A stretch of DNA of 64,000 nt from an uncultured Lachnospiraceae bacterium (GCA_910584785.1 CAJUDX010000005.1:27007-91006), one strand, 5' to 3'. Numbered from the stretch's first letter, positions 8,289 through 18,214 are shown. Program-made: numbers and translations. The notes: generated from the letters alone by a model not told the origin.

Positions 8289-9719
8289 TTACAATAGCGG
8301 CGACAGCAGACGGCAAAACTGTTCTTTTACCCGAATCATCACTTTCCGGTGCCGATAACCCTCCCAGGTAAGCTCACGACAATATGGTAAATCGTCTAAA
8401 AACGCCTGCTCTAATTTTCCTGTCATTTCCTCATCATAGATCACCGCATTAACCTCAAAATTCAGCTCAAAACTCCGAATATCCATATTCGCTGTCCCAT
8501 AACAGCTCGCAACCCCATCTACGGTAATTCCTTTCGCATGAAGAAACCCATGTTCATAAATATAACACTTGGCCCCCGCCTGCAAAAGCTCACCTGCATA
8601 AGAATATGTCGCCCAGTAGACAAACGGATGATCCGGCTTACAGGGAATCATCAGCCGCACATCCACACCAGAACGAGCTGCAATCTTTAATGCTGATAAA
8701 ATCGCATCATCCGGAACAAAATACGGTGTCTGAATATAAATATGATTCCTTGCCCGGTGAAACATTTCCAGATAATTATCCCGAATATTTTTCGTCCCTG
8801 TATCTGGCCCGCTGCTCACTACCTGAATCCCTACTGCCTGCTTAAACACTGGCCTCTCCTGAACAAAATATTTACTGAAAAGAAATAAATTTTCCTTCAC
8901 CGCATAATTCCAGTCCAGTGCAAAACGAATCTGCAAACTGATTACCGCATCACCCCTAATCTTTAAATGCGTATCCCTCCAATACCCAAACCTGGCAACC
9001 TTAGAAATATATTCCTTCCCAATATTAAATCCGCCCACATATCCCACCTTGCCGTCAATCACAACAATTTTCCTGTGGTTGCGGTAATTCACACGAAAAT
9101 TCAGCCGCCCCAGTACCGGAGGAAAAAAGATCCCAATCTTAATCCCAGCCCGCTCCATCTCCTTCCAGCATCCTTTTGGCATAAACCGCCCGCCCATTCC
9201 ATCTGCCAGAACACGCACTTCCACACCCTCCTTTACCTTTTCCAGCAAAATCGGGACAATCGACTGAAATACCTCATCATTTTTAATAATATAATACTGG
9301 ATATGAATATACTCCTTCGCCTTCCTCAGTTCCTGACGCAAATCCTCAAACTTCTTTCTTCCATCGGTAAAAATCTCCAAATCATTATTCACCGTAAGCA
9401 CTGCCCCCGATGTTTCCAGATTATAAAGCACCAGGCTGCCAAAATCCTGCACCACCAGATCATCCCCCGACGAAGGGTGGTACTCCCGAAAAATCTGTTC
9501 CTGATTTTTTATCGAATACCGCAGACGATCTTCAACCTCCTTAATTCGAAACATCTTGCTCTTACGCAAATCCTGCCCAAAGAATAAATAAAAAATCACA
9601 CCAAACACCGGAATAAAATTCAATGCAAACAGCCAGGTCCAGACACTTTTTGGATCTCTTCGCTGAAAAAATACAATAATAATACTAAAAAACAGATTGA
9701 TTAGAAAAATATTTTTCAT
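8289..9719 (-). CDS. cls: Cardiolipin synthase
   Basis: A phospholipase-D superfamily enzyme that condenses two phosphatidylglycerols into cardiolipin and glycerol. Two N-terminal membrane segments (about 4-20 and 26-48) precede two HKD motifs: NHRKIVVID (His215, Lys217, Asp222) and FLHAKGITVDG (His394, Lys396, Asp401). The 476 residues fit the Firmicute family. An araC terminator separates it from the gene upstream, so it is transcribed on its own or with the small membrane protein downstream. Confidence 0.96.
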   Translation of the reverse strand: MKNIFLINLFFSIIIVFFQRRDPKSVWTWLFALNFIPVFGVIFYLFFGQDLRKSKMFRIKEVEDRLRYSIKNQEQIFREYHPSSGDDLVVQDFGSLVLYNLETSGAVLTVNNDLEIFTDGRKKFEDLRQELRKAKEYIHIQYYIIKNDEVFQSIVPILLEKVKEGVEVRVLADGMGGRFMPKGCWKEMERAGIKIGIFFPPVLGRLNFRVNYRNHRKIVVIDGKVGYVGGFNIGKEYISKVARFGYWRDTHLKIRGDAVISLQIRFALDWNYAVKENLFLFSKYFVQERPVFKQAVGIQVVSSGPDTGTKNIRDNYLEMFHRARNHIYIQTPYFVPDDAILSALKIAARSGVDVRLMIPCKPDHPFVYWATYSYAGELLQAGAKCYIYEHGFLHAKGITVDGVASCYGTANMDIRSFELNFEVNAVIYDEEMTGKLEQAFLDDLPYCRELTWEGYRHRKVMIRVKEQFCRLLSPLL

Positions 9720-9835
9720 AACAGCACCGCCTCTCTATGCCAGTTTATGCACTTCTAATGCCCACTATCATAGCATAAAATTTCCAAAAAGTATATTCTA
9801 TGGAAAAGTTAAACGCGTATACTTTTCGGAAAAAC

Positions 9836-9897
9836 AAAAAAGAACTGTGTCAGGTGCCGAATGAAAGCAGGACGACTCCTGACACAGTTCTTTTTTC
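9836..9897 (-). terminator. Intrinsic terminator downstream of araC
   Basis: A perfect 14-bp inverted repeat, AGAACTGTGTCAGG (9841-9854) and CCTGACACAGTTCT (9878-9891), is flanked by A- and T-runs on the two sides. On the minus strand the stem is followed by TTTTTTGTTTT, which ends the araC transcript. Confidence 0.85.
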
Positions 9898-9932
9898 TTC
9901 ACTTTTCCTTACCAGACCAGTACAGCAATGCA

Positions 9933-10805
9933 TTATACCAGCCCGCTTAAATCTTCATCCTCTATCTTCCTGTCCTGCCTGTTTCTATCCGCCTTGCGGA
10001 ATTTCGTGGGCGGCAGCCCCTTAATTTTTTTAAACGCTTTAGAAAATACCAGCGGATCATCATATCCGCAGGAAGCAGCCACCATCTCAATTGTCAAATC
10101 TGTAATCGTCAAAAGCTCCGAAGCCCGCGTAATCCGATAATTGCTCAAATACTCCTGCGGCGACACCCCAAAACTTTTCATAAAAATCGTATAAAGATAG
10201 CTCCTTGTAATTCCCACATAATCCGCAACATCTGAAATCTTAATTTTCCGCGGATAATTATTCTGCACAAATTCCACAGCCCGCCGTATATACTGGTTTT
10301 CTAATTCCCTGTACTTTTGCTTGGGAACAACAGCAGTCTTAGCCAATACGGAGAAAAAGGTGTACAGCAGCGATTCAAGTTTAAAATCTGTAAGTATACT
10401 GCTCTGTCTGTGTTTTAGCATTTCCAAAACAACCTGCTTTAATTCTTCCCCGCTGTCTGACTGAAACATCATCCGGCCTTCCCCCAGACCCACATCGCCT
10501 AAATACTGACTGGCATTTTTCCCGCCAAACCCAACCCATAGATAGGTCCAAGGTTCTTTTTCATCTGCCTGATAGTAGGTCAGCACATCCGGCAATATTA
10601 AGAAACCATCTCCGGCCTTTAATGGATAACGATTATCTCCAACCCGGTAAAAGCCCTTTCCTTTAAGAATAAAATGAATAATATAATTCGGTCTGACCGC
10701 TGGGCCAAAACTGTGCAAAGGTTCACATTCTGCAAATCCGCAGTAACATAAATAAAGGTCAGAAAACTTCTGTTCCGATAAATTCAGTACATATGCATTT
10801 TCCAT
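9933..10805 (-). CDS. AraC-family transcriptional regulator (alpha-galactoside operon)
   Basis: A 290-residue regulator with an N-terminal cupin-type sensor (about 20-150, with YIIHFILKGKGFYRVG) and a C-terminal pair of helix-turn-helix units (about 185-280, with KISDVADYVGITRSYLYTIF and AASCGYDDPLVFSKAFKK). This is the layout of raffinose/melibiose activators such as MsmR/RafR. It is the last gene after the alpha-galactosidase and a membrane protein on the same strand, so it most likely activates that operon in response to an alpha-galactoside. GGAGG lies upstream of the ATG at 10805. The ligand is inferred only from context. Confidence 0.88.
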   Translation of the reverse strand: MENAYVLNLSEQKFSDLYLCYCGFAECEPLHSFGPAVRPNYIIHFILKGKGFYRVGDNRYPLKAGDGFLILPDVLTYYQADEKEPWTYLWVGFGGKNASQYLGDVGLGEGRMMFQSDSGEELKQVVLEMLKHRQSSILTDFKLESLLYTFFSVLAKTAVVPKQKYRELENQYIRRAVEFVQNNYPRKIKISDVADYVGITRSYLYTIFMKSFGVSPQEYLSNYRITRASELLTITDLTIEMVAASCGYDDPLVFSKAFKKIKGLPPTKFRKADRNRQDRKIEDEDLSGLV

Positions 10806-10974
10806 CTCTTAACCTCCAAATCGAATATCGGGCGCTCATAAATCCCATATTTCTTTAGAGACTTTCATCTTATCAATTATCATAACACGAAGATGGAATT
10901 ACTGGAAGCCTTTATTTCTTATCTTTCCAAAAAAGGCTATAATTCAGCAAAATTTTCCCCACCATTCCTAATAA

Positions 10975-11604
10975 TTATGGTGTCTTTTTCGCTTCGCCGT
11001 AAAGAAAAGGCTCTGAAAGATGAGTGTTAAACCACTGAATAATCGGCCCCATAAAAAGAGCAGTAATTACTGTCCCCACCCCTATCACCACAGCACAAAT
11101 AAAACCAGTAATCACACAAAGCAAATCGGTGGTAATCCGGCAGATGCGGAAGGCACAGAGCTTATACTTATTGGCAGCAATCAGGGAAACGGCGTCATAG
11201 GCCGATACCCCAAGATCTGCCGTAAAGTATAAAGAAGCTGCAAGGCTGGAAAAAACAACTCCGGCAATCAGCAAAAGAATACGAACCGCCAATCCCGGCT
11301 GCGGAAGGATCTGATCCAGCAATTTTACTGTAAGATCCGCCATCGCTCCTGTTCCAAAAAGATTAAAAATCGTAGCAATTCCAATGTAATGGCGCTCTAC
11401 CAAAAACACACCCACTAAAAGCACCCCGGTAATGATCGGATATATTTTTCCATAAGTGGAATGGGCAAGATTGGCAAACGCAGTTACAAAACAAGTAAAT
11501 GGATCGGCGCCAAGGCTGCTTTTTTGCAGAACACCCACACAGGCGCCACAAAGCAGAACACCAAAGAATGCCATCAATATTCGTTTCTTCTTATTCTTTT
11601 CCAT
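10975..11604 (-). CDS. YczE/YitT-like integral membrane protein
   Basis: A 209-residue polytopic membrane protein with about five hydrophobic segments. The conserved SSLGADPFTCF (about 29-39) and LGVSAYDAVS (about 131-140) repeats match the YczE/YyaS/YitT family of unknown function. The gene starts 19 bp after the alpha-galactosidase stop and so belongs to the same operon. Some members are suspected transporters or regulators; a role in sugar uptake here would be speculation, since the operon contains no recognised transporter. Confidence 0.82.
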   Translation of the reverse strand: MEKNKKKRILMAFFGVLLCGACVGVLQKSSLGADPFTCFVTAFANLAHSTYGKIYPIITGVLLVGVFLVERHYIGIATIFNLFGTGAMADLTVKLLDQILPQPGLAVRILLLIAGVVFSSLAASLYFTADLGVSAYDAVSLIAANKYKLCAFRICRITTDLLCVITGFICAVVIGVGTVITALFMGPIIQWFNTHLSEPFLYGEAKKTP

Positions 11605-11622
11605 GACTTGCTCCTCTTTTCC

Positions 11623-13899
11623 TTATATGCTCACTGCATCCTCTGCTTCCAGCACAATAATCCTAGACCAAAAATCGGTGCAATGCCTTTCATTCGTCAC
11701 CTCAGCTACGGAATAGTCGCTGGTCACAAGACCGGCGTTCATCAGCTCACTGCCATAAAAAAAGCCTGGCTGCACACCTTTTTGCATGCTGGTATCCATT
11801 CCCTCTGCAGCTAAATCCACTTCACGATAACGGGCAGTTTCCTCCAGGCCGTGAAGCTTTAACCTGCGGAATGGGCTGGTTGTCTCGCTCAGCACCTTAA
11901 AGTACGCTACAACCGCCTTCTTCTTATCCGGGGAAACCACCATCCAGGCCGTAATATTTCCCTCAAACGGGCTTTTTAAGCGATAAAACGTCCCATTATG
12001 AATTAAGCTGCGGTATCTTTTCACAAAGGCAATCTGCCTGCGGACAATGGCATGATCCTCTTCAGAAAGCTTAGTTAAATCAAGCTCATAACCAAACGCG
12101 CCGAAATAGGCCACATTACCTCGTGTCTCCATCGGAGTCATTCTAAACACCTGATGGTTGGGGACAACCGAAACATGGGCCCCCATGGAGCTGACCGGAT
12201 AGGCGTAGCTGCTTCCATACTGGATTTTCAGGCGTTCTACGGCATCGGAATCATCGCTTGCCCAGGCCTGCGGCGCATAATATAGCATTCCCGGATCAAA
12301 ACGCCCGCCGCCGCTGGCACAGGATTCAAACAGAATGTGCGGGAATTTTGTGGTCAGGCGATCATATAAATCATAAACCCCTAAGATGTAGCGGTGGAAA
12401 ATTTCCCCCTGCCGTTCGGGGGCAAAACCAGCAGAAAAACACTCCGTAATGTAACGGTTCATATCCCATTTTATGTAGGAAACCTTAGATGTGGACAGAA
12501 TCTTTTCCACCAGGTCATAAATATAATCTACAACCTCCTTACGTGAAAAATCCAAAACATACTGCTTTCTGCCATGCGAAGCAGTTCTTCCCGGAGTATG
12601 AATAATCCAGTCGGGATGCGCGCGGTAAAGTTCGCTGTCTTTATTTACCATCTCCAGTTCAAACCACAGACCAAACTTCATCCCCAAATCTTCAATCCGC
12701 TGTGCTAGTCCCTTTATTCCATGCGGAAGCCGATCAGTATTCGCCCACCAGTCCCCAAGTCCGCTGGTTTCACTGCAGCGGGTGCTAAACCAGCCATCAT
12801 CGAGAACAAATAGTTCCACACCGTCTTCCTTAGCTGTTTTGGCAATCTCCACCAGCTTTTCTTCATTAAAATTAAAGTAAGTTGCTTCCCAGTTATTAAT
12901 TAAAACAGGACGCTCTTTTTCCCTCCACTCTCCCCGTGCCAGGCGGTGGCGGAACAGACGGTGAAGGGCCTGGCTCATCCCATTTAAGCCCTTATCCGAA
13001 TAGATAACCAGGGCTTCCGGGGTCTGGAAACTCTCCCCATGTTCCAGCAGCCAGGAAAAGCCAAAGGGATTAATTCCCATCATCATCCGGGTAATGCCAA
13101 AGGTATCCACCTCTGCCTGTGCAAGGAAGTTTCCGCTGTAAATCAGAGAAAAACCCAAGGCCTCGCCCTGAAATTCATCGGCAGTGGGACGCTTTAGCAC
13201 AACAAAAGGATTATGCACATGACCAGAATCCCCCCTTGTGCTGTTTACTGCGGTAATTCCCTGCTGAAGCGTTCTTTCCTTAACATGGCGCTCCCTGCCC
13301 CAGTAACCCGAAAACTGCATCCACGCATACTCTGCATCCGGCAGATCCAGAGACAAGCTCATGGCAGTGGTCAGCTGAACCGATTCCTCTCCCTGATTTA
13401 CAAAACGGGCACTTCTGGCAATTCCATTTTCCTCATTAAATATAGTATAAAGAAGGATAAGCTCCACCTGTAATAATTCATCCCGCAGGAGAATTTCCAG
13501 GGTATCCGCTTCCTCATCCTTTTCCGTATACGTTGCCGGGAGGCCGGCAAGCTTTGGTTTTCCTCCGTAAATCTTATAGGAAACATAAGTAAAGTTTGTA
13601 ATCCTGCTCCCGTTCTTCTGGAGGATTTCTACGGCAGGCATACGAAAATCTGTTGTTCCATAAGCCGGGTATTCCTGCTTTTGCTGTTCAAGGGAGAACG
13701 TATAGTCCCCTTCAAATACATAAGCAGCTGTAGGGCGATATCCATTTTCTACCATATAATCATAACTATCCTTTTGTGGTATCCGCTTTCCAAAATAAAG
13801 CTGCCCCAGCTGTCCGTTGCGGAGAACCTTTATAATATAGCTGATTTCATTATTATAAAGGTGAAACTCTCCTGTTTTTTCATTAACAAAAATTCCCAT
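11623..13899 (-). CDS. Alpha-galactosidase, GH36
   Basis: A 758-residue cytoplasmic GH36 enzyme that hydrolyses terminal alpha-1,6-galactose from melibiose and raffinose-type sugars. It has the N-terminal beta-sandwich (about 1-320), a TIM barrel (about 330-650) and a C-terminal sheet. The nucleophile is Asp479 in KWDMNR and the acid/base is Asp535 in SCASGGGRFD. No signal peptide is present. The position after the first barrel strand that is Pro in the second copy of this window (WFEPEM) is Leu here (WFELEM). GGAGG precedes the ATG at 13899. First gene of an operon with the YczE-like protein and AraC. Confidence 0.95.
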   Translation of the reverse strand: MGIFVNEKTGEFHLYNNEISYIIKVLRNGQLGQLYFGKRIPQKDSYDYMVENGYRPTAAYVFEGDYTFSLEQQKQEYPAYGTTDFRMPAVEILQKNGSRITNFTYVSYKIYGGKPKLAGLPATYTEKDEEADTLEILLRDELLQVELILLYTIFNEENGIARSARFVNQGEESVQLTTAMSLSLDLPDAEYAWMQFSGYWGRERHVKERTLQQGITAVNSTRGDSGHVHNPFVVLKRPTADEFQGEALGFSLIYSGNFLAQAEVDTFGITRMMMGINPFGFSWLLEHGESFQTPEALVIYSDKGLNGMSQALHRLFRHRLARGEWREKERPVLINNWEATYFNFNEEKLVEIAKTAKEDGVELFVLDDGWFSTRCSETSGLGDWWANTDRLPHGIKGLAQRIEDLGMKFGLWFELEMVNKDSELYRAHPDWIIHTPGRTASHGRKQYVLDFSRKEVVDYIYDLVEKILSTSKVSYIKWDMNRYITECFSAGFAPERQGEIFHRYILGVYDLYDRLTTKFPHILFESCASGGGRFDPGMLYYAPQAWASDDSDAVERLKIQYGSSYAYPVSSMGAHVSVVPNHQVFRMTPMETRGNVAYFGAFGYELDLTKLSEEDHAIVRRQIAFVKRYRSLIHNGTFYRLKSPFEGNITAWMVVSPDKKKAVVAYFKVLSETTSPFRRLKLHGLEETARYREVDLAAEGMDTSMQKGVQPGFFYGSELMNAGLVTSDYSVAEVTNERHCTDFWSRIIVLEAEDAVSI

Positions 13900-13933
13900 A
13901 ACCTGTTTCCTCCTTATTTAGCACTTTACCTGT

Positions 13934-13939
13934 ATTATA
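13934..13939 (-). promoter_or_regulatory. Probable -10 element of the alpha-galactosidase operon
   Basis: A perfect TATAAT lies about 35 bp upstream of the start codon on the minus strand. No good -35 box sits 16-18 bp before it, which fits a promoter that depends on the AraC activator. Confidence 0.5.
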
Positions 13940-14122
13940 AAAGAAACGACACTTTTCGGGGAGTTTGATTTGTAGGATAAAACAGTGCTTTTGTTTAACC
14001 ATTTTCCTTAGGCGCCAAGTGCGCATCCCCCGGAGGGTTTTTGCTTTATAGGACGCGATTTCCTATCAACCTTCATGCGCCCACAAGCAGTCATACCACC
14101 ATAAATGAAAAGTCACAGTAAG

Positions 14123-14160
14123 CAAAAAAACCTGTCGGAAACAAACTTGCTTCCAACAGG
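14123..14160 (-). terminator. Intrinsic terminator of the secreted-protein gene
   Basis: On the minus strand, CCTGTTGGAA pairs with the TTCCGACAGG arm across a short loop, with one mismatch, and is followed by seven Ts. It lies 18 bp after the stop at 14178. Confidence 0.85.
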
Positions 14161-14177
14161 TCTCATTCACCTTATCC

Positions 14178-14654
14178 TTATTCGCCTTCTGCCTTATACT
14201 CGATACCGCTGATTAAGCCCTTCTTAGTATAAAAAGTCAGAATGGATTTCTCAGAGGTATAACTGTATCTTCCCTGCTCCTCTGTGTACTCCTCCCCATA
14301 GGCTTCCACCATCTCCTCAATAGAAGAACCAATATGGATTCCCTCCGGGGTATTCGTCTCCTCACTCAAAAACCAGATAGACTTTACATAATCTGCATTT
14401 CCTGACGGATAAGTGGACAACTCAAACCCTTTATACGTAAATACTTTTTCCTTGCCCTGATGCTTACAGCTCTGGGCCTCATAAAAGTTCTCTGCCCTGC
14501 CAAGTTCAGTCAGCACTTCCGAAGCATCCTGATTCATCGAAATCTCAATCCCGCCTGTAGTAAAAGCATAGGCCCAGCTCGTCAGGATACCGCCCTGCCC
14601 CAGACAGCCAAGCAGCACACCCAGCGCTAACATCCTCTTTACTCGCCCTTTCAT
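14178..14654 (-). CDS. Small secreted protein of unknown function
   Basis: A 158-residue precursor with a signal peptide (residues 1-30) ending in a plausible SWAYA signal-peptidase I site. The LLGC at 14-17 is a weak lipobox alternative. The mature part contains YKGFELSTYPSGNADYVKSIWF and GIHIGSSIEEMVEAYGEEY, a pattern I have seen in Clostridial exported proteins with no assigned function. GAGGAGAG precedes the ATG. It is a single-gene unit with its own promoter and terminator, situated just after the sugar ABC transporter genes; no link to sialic acid can be shown. Confidence 0.65.
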   Translation of the reverse strand: MKGRVKRMLALGVLLGCLGQGGILTSWAYAFTTGGIEISMNQDASEVLTELGRAENFYEAQSCKHQGKEKVFTYKGFELSTYPSGNADYVKSIWFLSEETNTPEGIHIGSSIEEMVEAYGEEYTEEQGRYSYTSEKSILTFYTKKGLISGIEYKAEGE

Positions 14655-14802
14655 CTCTATCTCTCCTCATCTATTCACTCATCGGATTTTCTACAGCCAA
14701 CCTCCCTGTGTCCGCGGATGCACCATATGCCCAGGCTACCTGCCAAATACACGAAGAATCTCTGCACTCAGACCACCGAAACCGTGGTATCTTTATATAG
14801 TA

Positions 14803-14831
14803 AATATACCATGGATAGATAGGTATTTCAA
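14803..14831 (-). promoter_or_regulatory. Promoter of the secreted-protein gene
   Basis: TTGAAA (14826-14831) and TATATT (14803-14808) are 17 bp apart on the minus strand. The 5' UTR of about 140 nt contains a small hairpin (ACCAC..GTGGT at 14772-14788). Confidence 0.6.
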
Positions 14832-14895
14832 GGGATGAAGATCTTACAAATCTTACAATTCCCTGACGTTTTCTTGAGGATTCCAGTCACAATTT

Positions 14896-15717
14896 TTAGC
14901 CCTTTACCGCACCCATCGTAATTCCCTGGGTAAAGTAATTCTGGAAAAGTAAAAAGACGGTAACAATTGGAACTGCTGCCAGCGCCGCACCTGCCATAAT
15001 CACACCATAATTTGTCGAAAATTCCTGCTGCAAGGTCGCTACACCCAGAGAAATCGTCAGGTTCTTTTTGCTGTTCAACATAACTAACTGCATAAAGTAA
15101 TCATTCCACGTATTAATAAACGTAAAAATAGCCAGCGCCCCCAGTCCGGGCTTTACAATTGGCATCACGATTCCGGTAAATGTCCGTAATTCCCCGCTTC
15201 CGTCAATCTTTGCTGCCTCCAGAAGCTCTGTCGGCACGTTCTCACTGAACTGCTTCATCAAAAAGATACCAAACGGCCAGCCGCAGAGAGGAAGGATAAC
15301 CGCCCATGATGTATCATGTATCCCCATAAAAGAAACCAACTTCATCAGGGGAACCAAAATAACCTGTTTAGGAAGGGCCATGGCAAATACAAAGATACTA
15401 AATAAAAGCTTATCGCCGTAAAACCTCTTCTTTGCCAGTACATAGCCAGCCATGGAAGCGGTGATACAAATAATAATCAACGCCAATGCAGAAATAAACA
15501 CACTGTTCATCAGCCAGGCTAGGGCTGGATTCTGGAATAATTTTACAAAGTTCTCCGTCGTAGGCGTCATCGGCCACCACTCCGGCGGAAGCTTAATTGT
15601 CACCTTCTGCGACTTAAATGCCCCGGTTAAAATCCAGTAAAATGGAAAAATAAAGATAATACTTAATAACAGCAGAAAAAACATGCCAATCAAATCTAAC
15701 GGTTTCGTCTTTTTCAT
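14896..15717 (-). CDS. Sugar ABC transporter permease, MalG-type
   Basis: A 273-residue inner-membrane permease with six predicted helices. The coupling-helix EAA loop (ELLEAAKIDGSGELRTFTGIVMPIVKPG) is typical of carbohydrate uptake transporter family 1. It pairs with the MalF-type permease immediately upstream (16-bp gap) and with the solute-binding lipoprotein further upstream. No ATPase is encoded, so a shared MsmK/UgpC-type ATPase elsewhere must energise it. Its placement after nanA suggests sialic acid or a derivative such as 2,7-anhydro-Neu5Ac as substrate, as for the SAT2 type of S. pneumoniae and R. gnavus (context inference). Confidence 0.9.
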   Translation of the reverse strand: MKKTKPLDLIGMFFLLLLSIIFIFPFYWILTGAFKSQKVTIKLPPEWWPMTPTTENFVKLFQNPALAWLMNSVFISALALIIICITASMAGYVLAKKRFYGDKLLFSIFVFAMALPKQVILVPLMKLVSFMGIHDTSWAVILPLCGWPFGIFLMKQFSENVPTELLEAAKIDGSGELRTFTGIVMPIVKPGLGALAIFTFINTWNDYFMQLVMLNSKKNLTISLGVATLQQEFSTNYGVIMAGAALAAVPIVTVFLLFQNYFTQGITMGAVKG

Positions 15718-15733
15718 CGGTCATCCCTCCCTT

Positions 15734-16630
15734 CTAATACTCTACATCGCCGCCCAAAGCCTTAAACTGAACAAAGCTGATGGCTCCAATGATCAGCGCC
15801 AAAATTACGCCCATGGCGTTTGCATAACCATATTCAAACCGTTTAAAGGCCGTTTCATAGAGGTAATACATAATCGTCGTTGTCCGGTAATTCGGACCGC
15901 CGGAGGTCAGCAGCTGAATCAAAGAAAAGCACTGGAAAGAATTAATCGTCGTGATAACAACAATGTACAGTGTGGTCGGTAAAAGACTGGGCCATTTAAT
16001 TTTCCAGAAAACCTGAAGATCATTGGCACCATCCACCTGCGCTGCCTCCACATAGTCTTTAGGGACATTGCCCAGGGAAGCAATATAGAGAATAATGGGC
16101 TGGCCTACGCTGGTGGTAATTAAGATAATTAAAATTGCCCAAAGAGCATACTTTTTATCACCTGTCCACATAATATTTTTCTCAATAATATGAGCAGATT
16201 TCAGTATCCAGTTTAAAATACCGTTTAAGGGATCGTAAATCCATTTCCACACGACAGTGACCGCTACTGTTCCTGTAACTACCGGAAGGAAGAATACACA
16301 GCGGAAAAACGATCGTGTAACTGGATTCTTTTCATAGGTCAGCGCCGCCACAAATAAAGAAAAAAACACCGTCAGCGGCACCGAACCAACCACAAGCAAA
16401 AGCGTATTCACTAAAGACTTCTGCCACACCTCATCCTTAAACATCGTAATATAATTATCCAGCCCGGTAAAGCTCATTCCCTTCATGTTATAGCGAAAAA
16501 AGCTGGTAAATACCCCCATCCCCATCGGCAGGAGGACAAAAACAACAAAGAAAATCAAAGCCGGAGCCAGAAAAGCATAGGAGACAAGGCTCTCCCTCAT
16601 GCGAATTTTATTGATTTTTGTTGACTTCAT
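15734..16630 (-). CDS. Sugar ABC transporter permease, MalF-type
   Basis: A 298-residue permease with six hydrophobic helices and the EAA loop DYVEAAQVDGANDLQVFWKIKWPSLLP near residue 190. It forms a heterodimer with the MalG-type permease downstream. I start it at the ATG at 16630, which has AAAGGAGG 8 nt upstream, rather than at the longer frame opening at 16654. A long intercistronic hairpin separates it from the solute-binding protein gene, which would keep permease levels below those of the binding protein. The substrate is inferred from the nan context only. Confidence 0.9.
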   Translation of the reverse strand: MKSTKINKIRMRESLVSYAFLAPALIFFVVFVLLPMGMGVFTSFFRYNMKGMSFTGLDNYITMFKDEVWQKSLVNTLLLVVGSVPLTVFFSLFVAALTYEKNPVTRSFFRCVFFLPVVTGTVAVTVVWKWIYDPLNGILNWILKSAHIIEKNIMWTGDKKYALWAILIILITTSVGQPIILYIASLGNVPKDYVEAAQVDGANDLQVFWKIKWPSLLPTTLYIVVITTINSFQCFSLIQLLTSGGPNYRTTTIMYYLYETAFKRFEYGYANAMGVILALIIGAISFVQFKALGGDVEY

Positions 16631-16728
16631 AATTGGGCCTCCTTTATCTCCCAAACATTACTCATGTGCCGTTCCTTTATTGAAAAGAAAGCAACCGCAC
16701 TGTCGCCTCTGCACCAAATAACACATAT

Positions 16729-16782
16729 ACTGCCTGGCGTAAATAACCTGCGGATAAACACCCGCTATTTGCACCAGGCAGT
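16729..16782 (-). promoter_or_regulatory. Long intercistronic stem-loop between SBP and permease genes
   Basis: ACTGCCTGG (from 16729) pairs perfectly with CCAGGCAGT (to 16782), and inner segments GTAAATA/TATTTGC and GCGG/CCGC extend the stem to roughly 20 paired positions. There is no T-run. This resembles malE-malF-type hairpins that stabilise the binding-protein mRNA. Confidence 0.6.
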
Positions 16783-16813
16783 AACTTATGCAGGATAAAA
16801 TCTATCCAACGAA

Positions 16814-18214
16814 CTATTTAGCGTTTTCAATCGACTGGTTTGCCTTTGCCACAAAATCATCCAAAGCAGCTTTTGGCTCGGAATCTCCGTTAATTACTGC
16901 CTGAAGCATCGGGAACCAATAAGTTCTCATCTCAGCAAAACCAGGAATCGTATTATAGTAAGGAGAATAATACTTAGTCAGGGAAGCGTAGAAATTCATC
17001 TCTGCATCACCGGAATATAAATCGCCCATCGACTGGCGAACCGGGAATACGCTGGTCTTAACTACATTCTTCGGGCCCCATTCTTCATCATTACAGATAA
17101 AATCAATAAACTTCTTTGAAGCTTCTGCTCTTGCTGCGTCGCCGTTGTCAAATACACAAAAACCATTCACCAAATATTCCAGTGCCGGCACTCCATCCTC
17201 AGACGGGAAAGGAAGAGCAATCACTTCGATACCATTTTCGGTCAATGTCTCTGCTCTCTGGCTGGCCAGTCCCGGAGACCAAAGCGTAGTAAACGCGGTA
17301 TTTCCGGCAACAAACTGGTCAACGTCCTCACCGCCGTTATAGGCTGAACCATTTAACATATAACCATTATCCACCCACTCCTTAATCTTGGTCATGGCTT
17401 TAACGCCACCCTCGTCGTTAATGGTGTAGGTGGTCACTGCATCATCCGTTACAGAACTCTTATAAAGGTTCGTCACAAATGCGCGGATGCCCTGATCGCC
17501 GCCCTGCCCGGAACAGTATACGGTTGCGCCCATAAAACCTGCCTCATTCAGCTTCTTCATCATTTCCTCAAACTGCGCTGTCGTCCAGGTTCTGTCGCCT
17601 TCCTGGTTAATGCAGTCCATCGCACCGGCTTCTTCCAGGGCATTTTTGCTGACTGCCATACAGAAAGCAGCAGTACTAATCGGGTACATATAATAGGAAT
17701 CACCGGATTTACAGGAATTTAACAATGCTTCGTTCCCTACATCCTCTACATAATCATCCGTAAACATATCATCCAGGGCAACCAGCTTTCCATTCTGTGC
17801 ATAGGAAATAATCCGCCCCGGCGCATCAAACAATACATCACAAACGGTTCCCGCCTCGATCGCTGCTGTAATTTTTTCCGGGCCGGAGGTGAAGTCAATA
17901 GTTTCCAGTTTTACCGTGATATCCGGGTTTTTCGCCTGGAAAGCATCAATAATTTCCTGCTCATAGGTTCCCGCAGGATTACTTCCGTCCTGAGCAAAGG
18001 TCGGGAAAGCCCACCAGGTAATCTCAACCTGCCCCCCCGTCGACGCATTATCCGCCTGGGCAGCTGTCTCTTCTGCCGGCTTCTGCTCACCTGCAGCTGT
18101 CGTTTCTGCCGCAGAATCCGCCGCTGTCGTCGTGTTCGTGGAACCGCCGCCGCACCCTGCCAGTGTGGAAACTGCAAGCACAGCAGCCAGACCTAAAGCT
18201 AATCTTTTTTTCAT
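16814..18214 (-). CDS. Family 1 sugar-type solute-binding lipoprotein of ABC transporter
   Basis: A 466-residue lipoprotein. The signal sequence ends in the lipobox LAGC (Cys about 20), followed by a Gly/Thr/Ala/Glu-rich linker to about residue 65 and a family 1 binding-protein fold starting at VEITWWAFPTF. It is anchored on the outer face of the membrane and delivers ligand to the MalFG-type permeases. The location downstream of nanA behind its own promoter with a candidate RpiR operator suggests sialic acid or a derivative as ligand; this is inference. AGGAGG precedes the ATG. Confidence 0.9.
   Translation of the reverse strand: MKKRLALGLAAVLAVSTLAGCGGGSTNTTTAADSAAETTAAGEQKPAEETAAQADNASTGGQVEITWWAFPTFAQDGSNPAGTYEQEIIDAFQAKNPDITVKLETIDFTSGPEKITAAIEAGTVCDVLFDAPGRIISYAQNGKLVALDDMFTDDYVEDVGNEALLNSCKSGDSYYMYPISTAAFCMAVSKNALEEAGAMDCINQEGDRTWTTAQFEEMMKKLNEAGFMGATVYCSGQGGDQGIRAFVTNLYKSSVTDDAVTTYTINDEGGVKAMTKIKEWVDNGYMLNGSAYNGGEDVDQFVAGNTAFTTLWSPGLASQRAETLTENGIEVIALPFPSEDGVPALEYLVNGFCVFDNGDAARAEASKKFIDFICNDEEWGPKNVVKTSVFPVRQSMGDLYSGDAEMNFYASLTKYYSPYYNTIPGFAEMRTYWFPMLQAVINGDSEPKAALDDFVAKANQSIENAK

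Noticed and set aside
8967..9587. 206-codon open frame on the plus strand
   Set aside because: It is antisense to cardiolipin synthase with both HKD motifs intact on the other strand.
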